64,000 nucleotides of DNA from Homarus americanus (Eukaryota; Arthropoda; Malacostraca; Decapoda; Nephropidae): assembly GCF_018991925.1 (NCBI RefSeq), contig NW_024738608.1, positions 2,224,187-2,288,186 on the forward strand, read 5' to 3'. Numbering within the stretch: position 1 is the stretch's first letter; each line of letters opens with the position of its first letter. Both the position numbers and the translations under genes were made by a program. The notes beneath the pieces are model-generated. The model saw only the letters and a program-made list of their open reading frames with translations. It ran no database searches and was not told where the DNA came from. Below are positions 22,254-34,527 of this stretch, piece by piece.

Positions 22254-25200
22254 GTAAGATAATCACTGTAGTAAGGTGATCACTGGAGTAAGGTGGTCAC
22301 TGGAGTAAGATGGTCACTGTAGTAAAGTGGTCATTGTAGTAAGGTAGTCACTGTAGTAAGGTGGTCACTGGAGTATGGTGGTCACTGTAGTAAGGTGGTC
22401 ACTGTAGTAAAGTGGTCACTGTAGTAAGGTGGTCACTGTAGTAAGGTAATCACTGTAGTAAGGAAGTTACTGTAGTAAGGTGGTCACTGTAGTAAGATAA
22501 TCACTGGAGTTAGGTGGTCGCTGTAGTAAGATAATCACTGGAGTAAGGTGGTCACTGTAGTAAGATGGTCACTGTAGTAAGATGGTCACTGGAGTATGGT
22601 GGTCACTGTAGTAAGGTGGTCACTGTAGTAAAAGTGGTCACTGTAGTAAGGTGGTCACTGTAGTAAGGTAGTCACTGGAATATGGTGGTCACTGGAGTAA
22701 GGTGGTCACTGTAGTAAAGTGGTCACTGTAGTAAGGTGGTCACCGTAGTAAAGTGGTTACTGTAGTAAGGTAGTCACTGGAATATGGTGGTCACTGGAAT
22801 ATGGTGGTTACTGGAGTAAAGTGGTCACTGAAGTAAAGTGGTCACTGTAGTAAGGTAGTCACTGGAATATGGTGGTTACTGGAGTAAAGTGGTCACTAGT
22901 AAAGTGGTCACTGTAGTAAGAGTAGTCACTGGAATATGGTGGTTACTGTAGTAAAAGTGGTCCTGTAGTAAGAATACTTGGAACTATGGTGGTTACTGGA
23001 GTAAAGTGGTCACTGTGGTAAAGGTAGTCACACTGGAATATGGTGGTCACTGTAGTAAAGGTGGTCACTGTAATAAAGTGGTCACTGTGAAGTAAAGATA
23101 GTCACTGGGTATGGTTGTCACTGGAGTAAAATTAGTTGCTGTCAGGTGGTCACTGTAGTAAGGTGGTCACTGTAGTAAGGTAATCACTGTAGTAAGGTGG
23201 TCACTGTAGTAAGGTAGTCACTGTAGTAAGGTAGTCACTGTAGTAAGGTGGTCACTGTAGTAAGGTGGTCACTGTAGTAAGGTGGTCACTGTAGTAAGGT
23301 GGTCACTGTAGTAAGGTGGTCACTGTAGTAAGGTGGTCACTGTAGTAAGGTAATCACTGTAGTAAGGTGGTCACTGTAGTAAGGTGGTCACTGTAGTAAG
23401 GTGGTCACTGTAGTAAGGTAATCACTGTAGTAAGGGAATCACTGTAGTAAGGTGGTCACTGTAGTAAGGTGGTCACTGTAGTAAGGTGGTCACTGTAGTA
23501 AGGTAGTCACTGTAGTAAGGTGGTCACTGTAGTAAGGTTGTCACTGTAGTAAGGTGGTCACTGTAGTAAGGTGGTCACTGTAGTAAGGTGGTCACTGTAG
23601 TAAGGTGGTCACTGTAGTAAGGTGGTCACTGTAGTAAGGTGGTCACTGTAGTAAGGTGGTCACTATTGTAAGGTGGTCACTGAATATGGTGGTTACTGTA
23701 GTAAGGTGGTCACTGTAGTAAGGTATCACTGTAGTAAGGTGGTCACTGTAGTAAGGTGGTTACTGTAGTAAGGGTATTCACTGTAGTAAGGTGGTTACTG
23801 CAGTAAAGTTGGTCACTGTAGTAAGGTGGTCACTGTAGTAAGGTGGTCACTGTAGTAAGATATCACTGTAGTAAGGTGGTTACTGCGGGTAAGGTGGTCA
23901 CTGCAGTAAGGTGGTCACTGTAGTAAGGTGGTCACTGCTGTAGTAAGGTGGTCACTGTAGTAAGGTAGTCACTGAATATGGTGGGTCACTGCAGTATAAG
24001 TGGTCACTGGAGTAAAGTGGTCACTGAAGTACAGGTCACTTTTAGTAAAGTGGTCACTGTGGTATGTAGTCACTGAACATAGTAGTCACTGTAGTAAGGT
24101 GGTCACTGTAGTAAGATGCTTATCAGTAGTAAGGTGGTCACTGTAGTAAGATGCTTGCTGTAGTAAGGTAGTCATTGTAGTATGCGGTTATTGTGTAAGA
24201 TGCTTACTGCAGTAAGGTGGTCACTGTAGTAAGGTGGTCACTGTAAGGTGGTCACTGTAGTAAGATACTTACTGTAGTAAGGTGGTCACTGTAGTAAGGT
24301 GGTCACTGTAGTAAGGTGGTCACTGTAGTAAGATGCTTACTGTAGTAAGGTGGTCACTGTAGTAAGGTGGTCACTGGTAGTAAGATGTTTACTGTAGTGA
24401 GGTGGTCACTGTAGTGCGGTGGTCACTGTAGTAAGGTGGTCACTCGCAGCAAAGTGGTCACTGCAGTAAGGTAGTCACTGAATATGGTGGTTACTGTAGT
24501 AAGGTGGTCACTGTAGTAAGGTGGTCACTGTAGTAAGGTGGTTACTGTAGTAAGGTGGTCACTGTAGTAAGGTGGTCACTGTAGTAAGGTGGTCACTGTA
24601 GTAAGGTGGTCACTGGAGTAAAGTGGTCACTGTAGTAAGGTGGTCACTTTAGTAAAGTGGTCACTGTAGTAAGGTAGTCACTGGAATATAGTAGTCACTG
24701 TAGTAAGGTGGTCACTGTAGTAAGATGCTTACTGTAGTAAGGTGGTCACTGTAGTACGGTTAGTTATTGTAGTAAGGTGGTCACTGTAGTATGGTGGTTA
24801 TTGTAGTAAGGTGGTCACTGTAGTATGGTGGTTATTGTAGTAAGGTGGTGACTGTAGTATGGTGGTTATTGTAGTAAGGTGGTCACTATAGTATGGTGGA
24901 AATTGTAGTTTGGTGGTCGCTGTAGTATGGTGGTTATTGTAGTAAGGTGGTCACTGTAGTTTGGTGGTTATTGTAGTAAGGTGGTAAATGTAGTATGGTG
25001 GTTATTGTAGTATGTGGTCACTATAGTAAGGTGGTTACTGTAGTATGGTGGTTACTGTAGTAAGGTGGTCACTATAGTAAGGTGGTTACTGTAGTATGGT
25101 GGTTACTGTAGTAAGGTGGTCACTGGAGTAAGGTGGTCATTGTTGTAAGGTGGTCATTGTTGTAAGGTGGTCATTGTTGTAAGGTGGTCACTGGAGTAAG

Positions 25201-25550
25201 GTGGTCATTGTTGTAAGGTGGTCACTGGAGTAAGGTGGTCATTGTTGTAAGGTGGTCATTGTTGTAAGGTGGTCATTGTTGTAAGGTGGTCACTGGAGTA
25301 AGGTGGTCATTGTTGTAAGGTGGTCATTGTTGTAAGGTGGTCACTGGAGCAAGGTGGCTTCATTGTTGTAAGGTATCATTGCTAAAGGGGTGGTCACTGG
25401 AGTAAGGTGGTCATTGTTGTAAGGTGGTCATTGTTGTAAGGTGGTCACTGGAGTAAGGTGGTCATTGTTGTAAGGTGGTCATTGTTGTAAGGTGGTCACT
25501 GGAGTAAGGTGGTCATTGTTGTAAGGTTGTCACTGGAGTAATGTGATCAC
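22254..25550. repeat. 17-bp minisatellite, about 3.3 kb
   Basis: The unit is GTAAGGTGGTCACTGTA with variants (GGAGTAAGGTGGTCACT, GTTGTAAGGTGGTCATT). About 190 units. The left and centre are dominated by the CACTGTA form, the right end (25130-25550) by an alternating CACTGGA / CATTGTT form, indicating a higher-order organisation. Open frames are not maintained. Confidence 0.97.
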
Positions 25551-25876
25551 TATTTTTTTGCCGAAATCGTCTATTGCACCAGGAAACAGAGGGGATTGTG
25601 TACAAATTCTCCATGTATCGTTATTGTGATATGTCTCTGTGAGCCACGTACTTCCCCAAGGTGAGTGTCTGTTGCAAGAGTCTTAAGAAAATACAAAAGG
25701 GAATCTCCCCTGAACCCCGAAAGCACGATGAAGGTCAACGATCAGCCGATTCACGCTAGTGTTTCGCAGAACTGGCGGTAGATGTTATGTTGCAATTCGT
25801 CGGGGGGCGCAACAGTGCGTCCATGGTCCACCTTATATAATTATGTTCGAGGATGACATTTCACACACACACACAC

Positions 25877-25956
<80 letters not shown>

Positions 25957-26640
25957 TTCAACTTTTTCGCTTCTATGGCATAAATTATAAAATTCACAAG
26001 TTAATTATTGGCGATTTTGAAGATGTGCGAAGTATATTGATCAGTTTGCAAACTGAAGTGTTATAACATAATTTTCATCCGGTCTATTCGGAAATTTCAC
26101 AGGTAGTCGGCCTAGGCTTGAAATACTTACTGCACTGTATTTTAGTAAAAATTGATAACGTTACAACGCCCACATTACTCCATTGATCACTATACACCTG
26201 TGAACACCTTACTGATGTGTTTATAGTGTAATTTAACCCAATTTCATTATATTTAATTAACATGTCTAAGTGTATAATCGTTATATATAATGCTTATTTA
26301 AATTATATTTAATTAAATTTTTCATATATTTCACTTAAATTTCGCCCCTAATTCCTCGTATTTCAGTATTAGTACATCCTATCTTATTTTCTCGTATTTA
26401 ATATAGCACACTATATTTCATGATGTACCATCCTTGTATCTTCCGTATAAAATTATTTTCAGCTTAATTTTCATCTCAAGATTTCATCCTTATTTCCTCG
26501 TCTATCGTCTGCATTGTATTTTTGCCTTATTTCTTCGTATTTATTTAGTATTGCAGCTTTATCTCATTCCATCACAGTATTAGAATTTCTTTTGTTATAT
26601 TTTGTCACAGTTTCCCTATTTCATCCCTATCCCCTCCCAT
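25551..26640. other. No gene recognised; contains an AC/TA microsatellite
   Basis: Unique-looking sequence between two minisatellites. A (AC)n-(TA)n run lies at about 25863-25954. The ORF 25759-25983 is largely a translation of that run. A segment at 25740-25860 is more GC-balanced, but I cannot assign it. Confidence 0.45.
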
Positions 26641-26644
26641 CCAG

Positions 26645-27905
26645 TTTGCCCACCATACTCCACACTACCTTTCTTCAGCAACCATCACACTACCTCCTTC
26701 CAACGACCACCATACTCCACATTACCTTCCTCCAACGACCACACACTCCACACCAAGGATCATACAGTATACTAGTTTATTGTCCTTGCTCCACACTCCC
26801 TTCCTCCAGCGACCACAACGCTCCACACTACCTACCTCCAGCGACCATCTCACTCCACAGTACCTTCCTCCAATGATTACAACACCCCACAGTACCTTCC
26901 TCCAGCTACCACACCACCACACTACCTACCTCCAGTGACCACAACACCTTCCTCCAGCGACCACAACACTCCACACTACCTTCCTCCAGCGACCCACAAC
27001 GCTCCACACTCCCTTCCTCCAGTTACCACACACCACCACACTACCTACCCAGTGACCACAACACCTCCAGCGACCACACACCTTCCTCACTCCACACACC
27101 TTCCTTCCTCCAGCGACCACAACACTCCACACACTACCTTCCTCCAGCGACCACACCCACACACTACACACCTTCCTCCAGCGACCACAACACTTCCTCC
27201 AGCGACCACAACACTCCACACTACCTTCCTTCACTTACCTTCCTCCAGCGACCACACACTTTCTCCAGCGTCCACAACACTCCACACTACCCCAGCGACC
27301 ACAACACTCCACACACCTCTTCCAGCGACCACAACACTCCACACCACACCTTTCTCCAGCGCCACAACACACTCCAGCGACCACAACCTCTACCTTCCTC
27401 CAGCGCGACCACTCCACACTACCTTCCTCCAGCGACCACAACACTCCACACTACCTCCTCCAGCGACCACAACACTCCACAACCTTTTCTCCAGCGACCA
27501 CAACACTACCTTCCTCCAGCGACCACAACACTCCACACTACCTCCTCCAGCGACCACAACACTCCACACTCACCTTCCTCCAGCGACCACAACACTCCAC
27601 AGTACAGTACCTTCCTCCAGCGTGCGACCACAACACACACCTTTCTCCAGCGACCGCAACACTCCACACCTCCTCCAGCGACACACACCTTCCTCCACAC
27701 ACTCCAGCGACCACAACACCCACACTACCTTCCTCCAGCGACCACAACACTCCACACTACCTTCCTCCAGCGACCACAACACTCCACACTACAGTACCTT
27801 CCTCCAGCGACCACAACACTCCACACTACCTCCTCCAGCGACCACAACACTCCACACTACCTTCCTCCAGCGACCTCAACACTCCACATAATCGTGCTCC
27901 AGTGA
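26645..27905. repeat. 32-bp minisatellite
   Basis: The unit reads CTTCCTCCAGCGACCACAAC followed by ACTCCACACTAC. About 35-40 irregular copies; many units carry single-base or multi-base indels, particularly at 27040-27420 and 27620-27720. The 318-residue open frame across it is a repeat translation. Confidence 0.95.
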
Positions 27906-27949
27906 CCATCACACTTCAATGGCTTGGCCAAGTACGCTTTGTAAGTTAA

Positions 27950-29025
27950 GTTTCATTTCAGTTAAGATTCGGAAAAGGTCGACCACGGAACTATATTTAC
28001 ATACCGATAGAGGGGAAAAATACTTCATTCTATTACGTTTCTGTCGCAAATTTATATTTGTCCAATATTTTGGACTTCGATTTCACTCAAGAACTTCACT
28101 GTTTCCACCTGATTCGTGGCCAGGTACGACTAAAGCCCGCCAACAGCAAATGGACAAGTTTAAAGAAGCAAGGAAACAAGGGAAACACGTGACGTTCAGT
28201 CACAAAACCCTTGTTGTGAGGGTCTCTCAGGCAAGTGAACACCCACGCACAGTACCCTCCCCCAAGGCCCATGAGTCCTCCCCCCTCCCCTGGCCAACTC
28301 AGGTACTACACGTTTCCCTCCTGCCGGCCAACTCAGGTACTCCATGTCCACCCTCTAAAGGTGGGAATCGCAACCTACATAACAAAGAGACAGGCGTACC
28401 TCCCACTCAAACTGGGAACCACCCTCAACAGTACTAGTCATCTTAATTCTGTTGGTTGTAGCACTTGTGAGTACGTTACTCCCCCCTGTTATAACTTTCT
28501 TTGACCTTCCTTTTTCACCTCAGTGACCCTGAGTTGCTGTTCCTTAATCAGTACCAGTATTCCTACACTGATGATGCCAGTGTCGTTCCCTTAGATGTAC
28601 TGGACTGTATGTGTAATACCCCCTTCACACATGGTGTCGACACAATACTCCCTCATATTGACCCTGATGCCTTTCTACAAAATTCACTGGGTTACTCCAA
28701 CCCCAATTGTAACTATTACTTTCCTGACTCTCCCGAGTTTAGTTCTAGTCTTCTACCTCATTCCTTCTCCTTAATTAGCCATAACATCAACAGTATTCCC
28801 CTTCACTTAGATACCGTTATAGATCAGTGTATATCTTCTATTGCCCACAAATTTGATGTCCACTGTACTTGGGTTCTGTAAGACCAAACTCACTAACGAT
28901 ATTGAACATTAGAATAAAATCCCTAATTTTAATAGACACTGCGTCAATACGTCACGATACAGTGGTGGTGGTGTCGCACAATATGTTGAGCACTTGTATC
29001 CCACTAGGCCACTGTACCCATTTGT
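27950..29025 (+). mobile_element. 5' fragment of a LINE (ORF1 end and endonuclease start)
   Basis: The frame 28501-28881 ends with FSLISHNINSIPLHLDTVID and AHKFDV, the beginning of an AP-like endonuclease domain. Just downstream, after a frameshift at about 28870, the translation continues with TKLTNDIEH and PNFNRHCVNTSRYSGG, the next endonuclease blocks. The endonuclease stops near 29025 at the border of a duplicated segment. The preceding frame (27919-28437) could be its ORF1, but I cannot confirm that. Confidence 0.6.
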
Positions 29026-29222
29026 TTTTTCTTTTGCTGTTGGATATATCGATAATCTATTTTTTTAATCATAAAAACAAGAATAATACATCTATTTTAC
29101 GGTACACACACCGTAGTCAAAATTACTGCACTACCTTCAAAAAGCGGTGGTTACAAGAGTACTTTATTATAGGAAATCTATCCTCCTGGGCACATTATAA
29201 TATTAAGAAATTAGGATTAAAC

Positions 29223-29277
<55 letters not shown>

Positions 29278-29850
29278 AATATATACCAACGGAATTCGTA
29301 AATTTTACATATCAATTAACTTTTCTCTCTTTTATAGCATCATCATTACTCTTATACTTACCTAAATGATTATAATGAGATGTTTTGACTGAAGGTGTGT
29401 CGTGGTAGGTGTGTCGTGGTAGGTATGTCATAGTAGGTGTGTCATAGTAGGTGTGTCATAGTAGGTAGGTGTGTCGTGATAAATGTATCATGGCAGGTGT
29501 GTCATGGTAGGTGTGTCGTGGTAAATGTATCATGGATGGTGTGTCGTGGTAAATGTATCATGGTAGGTGTGTCGTGGTAAATGTATCATGCTAGGTGTGT
29601 CGTGGTAAATGTATCATGGTATGGTAGGTGTGTCATGGTAGGTGTGTCGTGATAAATGTATCATGGCAGGTGTGTCATGGTAGGTGTGTCGTGGTAAATG
29701 TATCATGGTATGGTAGGTGTGTCGTGGTAAACGTATCATGGATGGTGTGTCGTGGTAAATGTATCATGGTAGGTGTGTCGTGGTAAATGTATCATGGTAG
29801 GTGTGTCGTGGTAAATGTATCATGGTAGGTGTGTTGTGGTAAATGTATCA
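28995..29850 (+). repeat. Segment duplicated in inverted orientation at 60764-61455
   Basis: From GCACTTGTATCCCACTA at 28997 the sequence matches the reverse complement of the stretch ending near 61465, through TTTTTCTTTTGCTGTTGG, a (TC)n tract (29228-29276), GGAATATATACCAACGGAAT and into the 28-bp minisatellite. Similarity is close to identity over about 380 bases outside the repeats. Confidence 0.85.
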
Positions 29851-31490
29851 TGGTAGGTGTGTTGTGGTAAATGTGTCATGGTAAGTGTCGTGGTAAATGT
29901 ATCATGGTAGGTGTGTCGTGGTAAATGTATCATGGTAGGTGTGTCGTGGTAAATGTATCATGGTAGGTGTGTCGTGGTAAATGTATCATGGTAGGTGTGT
30001 TGTGGTAAATGTATCATGGTAGGTGTCGTGGTAAATGTAGTGGGTGTGTCGTGAGTAAATGTATCATGGTAGGTGTGTCTCATTATTAAATGTATCATAG
30101 TAGATTGTGTTGTAGTAAATGTGTCATGGTAGATTGTGTTGTGTGCATCATAATTAAGTGTCGTGGTAAATGTATCATAATTGGAGTGTGTCGTGGTAAA
30201 CCATATCATAGTAGGTGTGTCGTGGTAAAATGTATCATGGTAGGTGTGTTTGTAGTAAATGTGTCATGGTAAGTGTCGTGATAAATGTATCATGGTAGGT
30301 GTGTCGTGGTAAATGTATCATGGTAGGTGTGTTGTGGTAAATGTGTCATGGTAAGTGTCGTGGTAAATGTATCATGGTAGGTGTGTCGTGGTAAATGTAT
30401 CATGGTAGGTGTGTCGTGGTAAATGTGTCATGGTAAGTGTCGTGGTAAATGTATCATGGTAGGTGTGTCGTGGTAAATGTATCATGGTAGGTGTGTCGTG
30501 GTAAATGTGTCATGGTAAGTGTCGTGGTAAATGTATCAAAGGTAGGTGTGTCGTGGTAAATGTATCATAGTAGGTGTGTCGTAGTAAATGTATCATAGTA
30601 GGTGTGTCGTGTTAAATGTATCATAAGAGTGTGTCGTGGTAAATGTCATAATGGTAGGTGTGTCATTAGTAAATGTATCATAGTAGATGTGTCTCATTAG
30701 TAAATGTGTCATGGTAAGTGTCGTGGTAAATGTATCATGGTAGGTGTGTTGTGGTAAATGTATCATGGTAGGTGTGTCGTGGTAAATGTATCATGGTAGG
30801 TGTGTCGTGGTAAATGTATCATGGTAGGTGTGTCGTGGTAAATGTATCATGGTAGGTGTGTTGTGGTAAATGTATCATGGTAGGTGTGTCGTGGTAAATG
30901 TATCCAAGGTAGGTGTGTCGTGGTAAATGTGTCATGGTGGGAATGTCGTAATGAAATGTATCATGGTAGGTGTGTCGTGGTAAATGTACCATAGTAGGTG
31001 TGTCGTGGTAAATGTATCATAATGGGTGTGTCATTAGTAAATGTATCATGGTAGGTGTGTCGTGGTAAATGTATCATGGTAGGTGTGTCGTGGTAAATGT
31101 GTCATGGTAAGTGTCGTGGTAAATGTATTATGGTAGGTGTGTCGTGGTAAATGTATCATAGTAGGTGTGTCATGGTAGGTGTGTAATGGTAGGTGTGTCG
31201 TGGTAAATGTATCATGGTAGGTGTGTCGTGGTAAATGTGTCATGGTAAGTGTCGTGGTAAATGTATCATGGTAGGTGTGTCGTGGTAAATGTATCATAGT
31301 AGGTGTGTCATGGTAGGTGTGTCGTGGTAAATGTATCATAGTAGGTGTGTCATGGTAGGTGTGTCGTGGTAAATGTATCATAGTAGGTGTGTCATGGTAG
31401 GTGTGTCGTGGTAAATGTATCATAGTAGGTGTGTCATGGTAGGTGTGTAATGGTAGGTGTGTCGTGGTAAATGTATCATGGTAGGTGTAG
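29385..31490. repeat. 28-bp minisatellite, about 2.1 kb
   Basis: The unit is GTAAATGTATCATGGTAGGT followed by GTGTCGTG. About 75 units with frequent variants (shorter GTAAGTGTCGTG units, CATAGTAGG units). A short, inverted, more uniform version of about 290 bases lies at 60770-61060. Confidence 0.96.
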
Positions 31491-31584
31491 CAATAAAAAC
31501 AAAATTATTATTCTTTAGCAAAAACGTGTTACTTTTTTAGGCATAATCGACGATAATCCCTATTTATCGTGACAACAACAACCA

Positions 31585-31585
<1 letters not shown>

Positions 31586-31628
<43 letters not shown>

Positions 31629-31684
31629 ACATCAACATCAACAACAACAACAACAACAACAACAATAATAATAATAATAATAAA
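31586..31684. repeat. Compound (ATC)n-(AAC)n-(AAT)n microsatellite
   Basis: A run of CATCATCATC passes into CAACATCAAC, then CAACAACAAC and finally AATAATAATAA. Confidence 0.95.
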
Positions 31685-31889
31685 GAGGCTGATATAGTTC
31701 TAAAATGTAATATATTTAAGAGTCTTTAAAAAACTGTCAGAAGTGAAAAAGCTTCTCCAGCTATTTGATAATTCTACTAAAAAAACGTATTTTTGTATGT
31801 AATTCTACGTTTGTGTTTTCAAACTAATAGTAAATTTATACCAGTAAAGTATTTTATTTCTGTATTAAATATATATCATAATAACGCGC

Positions 31890-32157
31890 ATAGAGTAATA
31901 GATAGTTCAGGGTCAATTTATAGTACAGGACATAATTCGATTTCTTTTTCTTATAATGATAAGATCAGACAAACACAAGACGATTTTCAATTATGACACT
32001 TCTGGCGTATTTTTCCATGGCCGAGATATCGGGAGTTGAAAATAAGAAAACTACTAGAAAAATTCTAGGCAATTATGGCATTTGTTGCCACCAAACAAAT
32101 CTCGTGATTTTTTTCTTACAAACAATGGCTTAGAGTATAGACACTTCTAAGACACTT
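31890..32157 (+). repeat. Left arm of a large inverted repeat
   Basis: Its reverse complement matches 32888-33145: shared blocks include AAGTGTCTATACTCTAA, AAAAATCACGAGATT, GATATCTCGG and GAATTATGTCCTGTACTATA. Identity is roughly 80 per cent by eye, fading outwards. The arms flank a LINE fragment and an inner, smaller inverted repeat. Confidence 0.75.
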
Positions 32158-32209
32158 TTATTTTATTTTACTTTACTTTCATCCTCTTCACCACTGATCG
32201 GCTCGTTAG

Positions 32210-32624
32210 CCGCTTGGGTGATCGGTCATGTCTCTGGTACTCCCTGTTGGCAAGTACTGGGCATGCACCGGCTCCTGAATGTACCTGAACCTGCTCCAGT
32301 GTTGGTCAAGATCTGGTCTTGAAAGAGCTCACACTCGGTGCCGTCACATCACTTTCTGGTAGATTGTTCCAAGAGTTCACAACTCCCACTCCGAAAAAGT
32401 TTGCCCTCACAGCTTTCTGGACCAGCAACGTCTTCAATCTTGAGCTGTGACCCCTTGTGGAGCGAGAGTCCGCCAAGCTCCAAGTAAGGACACTCGACTG
32501 AGTAGTGCCCCTTGAGATGCTTATACACCTCAATTAGGTCGCCCCTTGCCATTCTGTAGTATAAGCTAGGCAAGTTCAGGTGCTCCAATCTCTCAGGGTA
32601 GTTGAGGTGCCGAAGTGCAGGCAC
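32210..32624 (-). pseudogene. LINE reverse transcriptase C-terminal fragment
   Basis: On the minus strand: ALRHLNYPERLEHLNLPSLY, then YRMARGDLIEVYKHLKGHYS, then in another frame STRGHSSRLKTLLVQKAVRA and NFFGVGVVNSWNNLPESDV. This is the region after the RT domain in CR1/Jockey-like LINEs (compare RRRARGDLIEVYK in the CR1 at 54.7 kb, from a different element). A frameshift at about 32470 breaks it. It lies between the arms of the large inverted repeat. Confidence 0.75.
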
Positions 32625-32689
32625 AAGTCTGGTGGCCCTCTTTTGAACATTTTCAACCAGCTGACAGTCCCAAGCATATCTCGGGGACC

Positions 32690-32888
32690 AGACGGTATCC
32701 CTCGCAAACGACCTAGAACCAATATATTTAATATGCCGGTTGGTTAGGATAACTTAATTAGTATTACATGGTTGACAGTGCCAACCAAACCTGTCTAATC
32801 TTACCTAACTTCCTAACGAAGGGGGGGGGGGGGAGCCCCACGGCATATTAAATACCTCAGGTCTAGGTGGTTTTGCGAGGGATACGTC
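32690..32888. repeat. Inner inverted repeat around a poly(G) tract
   Basis: ACGGTATCCCTCGCAAACGA at 32692 is matched in inverse by TTTTGCGAGGGATACGT ending at 32887, and AATATATTTAATATGCC pairs with GGCATATTAAATACCTC. A 14-base G run lies between the arms at about 32820. This looks like a short foldback or MITE inserted beside the LINE fragment. Confidence 0.65.
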
Positions 32889-33145
32889 ATAGAAGAAAAG
32901 TGTCTATACTCTAAACCATTGCTTGCAAGGGAAAAATCACGAGATTCGGTTAGTGACAACAAATAAAATAATAGATTTTCTACTAGTTTTCTGATTTTGA
33001 TCTCCAGATATCTCGGTTATGAGGAAAATGCGTCAAAAGTGTCAGAGATGAAAATCGTTTTGTTTTGTTTGAACTTATCATTAGCAACAAAAACAAATTC
33101 GAATTATGTCCTGTACTATAAATTAGCCCAGTTCAGTTCTATACA
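32888..33145 (-). repeat. Right arm of the large inverted repeat
   Basis: Counterpart of 31890-32157 in opposite orientation. The open frame 32997-33245 is not a recognisable gene. Confidence 0.75.
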
Positions 33146-33589
33146 TTTCAGCCCGTTAGGGAGTGCAAGAACAGAGCCTTACACATACTTGATCCTAGAT
33201 TGCAAGCAACGGTATGCGTTGGACTGTAACTGTAGTGACTTCTAGTGCCGAAGGCAATCCATAGTTCTTAAATGTTCATTTTTGCACTGTATGCAACAGC
33301 AAGGACCACGATGTCTGAATCTACTGTCTGATCATTATCTACGCGTAAGCACACCTGACTGCGTGGGCTGTGTGCAAAATTTCATTAGTGTAAGCTTTCC
33401 ATGATTACAAGGAGCTATGTTGACCTGGTTTACATTTGTAGACCGATGATGTCTTCATAGCATGTACTGATTAGTAAACATCTCGGTCTTTATGTTATTT
33501 CTCAAGAAAGACTGCTTGAATACTCTGCTTCAAACTGTGCACGACATAAACATCTCAGACAATGTGAATTCTCTTTACGCCTTCAGCTT

Positions 33590-34527
33590 AGTATTGTATA
33601 TATAGTTCAACAATAACTTTGGCATAACTAAGGGAATTTTTGCAATTATGTGGTTTTAACAAGTTGATAATGGAAGCCACGTCAAATATCTTCACTTCAA
33701 CTACAACGGAGGATGGATCTGTTTCGAGGCACGGGAGAATATAAAATTTATGACCATTGGATAAGAGAGAGGGAGGATATGCATGATTTTCTTAGCGGAA
33801 AAATTCCTCAAAATTTCCATCTCTTGCTTAACATGCAATGTAAAGTCGAGCAAATAAATTACAATTAGCCTCCAGGGCTACAAGGGTGGGGTGAGAGTGC
33901 CCTTTGCAGGTTGCCATGGGGATATTAAACAGCGATGGGATGTTTCTTTTAATAGTGTCAGTCAATGGCTTTGTGCACAACGAGAGTCGCTCCTCTACAA
34001 ATGTTTCATATTGTAACTGGCTTACGTTTTGACCGTTCACTGAACCCACTGATGGTAAGGGCATGATTTATTTTGTAGCTGCTGTACAATTCTGCTCACT
34101 CCTCTTTGAATGGATTGCCAATTTCCTCTATCACTATTACGAGGCTTCTGAACTGATGACACATTTTCATGGTAGCGAATGTCATCATACAGTACTTTGA
34201 ATGCAGGTAAGCTGAATCAAATTCCTTCACAACCCTTGCCACTTCAAGACCACCAATCATCCACCTTCTTAGACCTGATGGGTTGTCTGCATGTGAGGCC
34301 CACAACTTTACCACCGCCACCGCCTTTGAGAGCTTAATTTTATTGCTCATGATTATAGTCAAGCACTCTAGCGCAATTAGGCTGGACACATGACCAGACT
34401 TTTGAACAACAAATTTACCATTGTTGAGTTCTTCATACACTTGCAGGTGCTTGCTGGGTAAAGCCAATATGTCTCGGAGATGTACTGGAAACCAGCGAGC
34501 ATAGTGATATTGATCCATAGCGAACAT
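33590..34527 (-). pseudogene. Decayed transposon-type ORF (dispersed invertebrate family)
   Basis: Read on the minus strand, the pieces HYARWFPVHLRDILALPSKH, FVVQKSG, ADNPSGLRRWMIGGLEVARV (34096-34527), then YETFVEERLSL and LFARLYIAC (33828-34064), then beyond two in-frame stops ARDGNFEEFF and AYPPSLLSNG and VKIFDVASIINLLKP, follow the order of a large uncharacterised protein family that I recall as multicopy in molluscs, cnidarians and arthropods (motifs like YARWLPIHLRD, FVVQKS, LRRWM, ALFSRLYIACQ.RDG). That recall is from memory. Several nonsense changes show decay. Its promoter-proximal part (34278 onwards) was carried into every tandem unit to the right. Confidence 0.6.

Noticed and set aside
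22254..25550. CRISPR-like appearance of regularly spaced repeats
   Set aside because: The repeats are contiguous with no unique spacers, and the window is clearly eukaryotic.
26935..27891. A 318-residue Thr/Pro/His/Leu-rich plus-strand frame
   Set aside because: Translation of the 32-bp minisatellite, kept open by the repeat composition.
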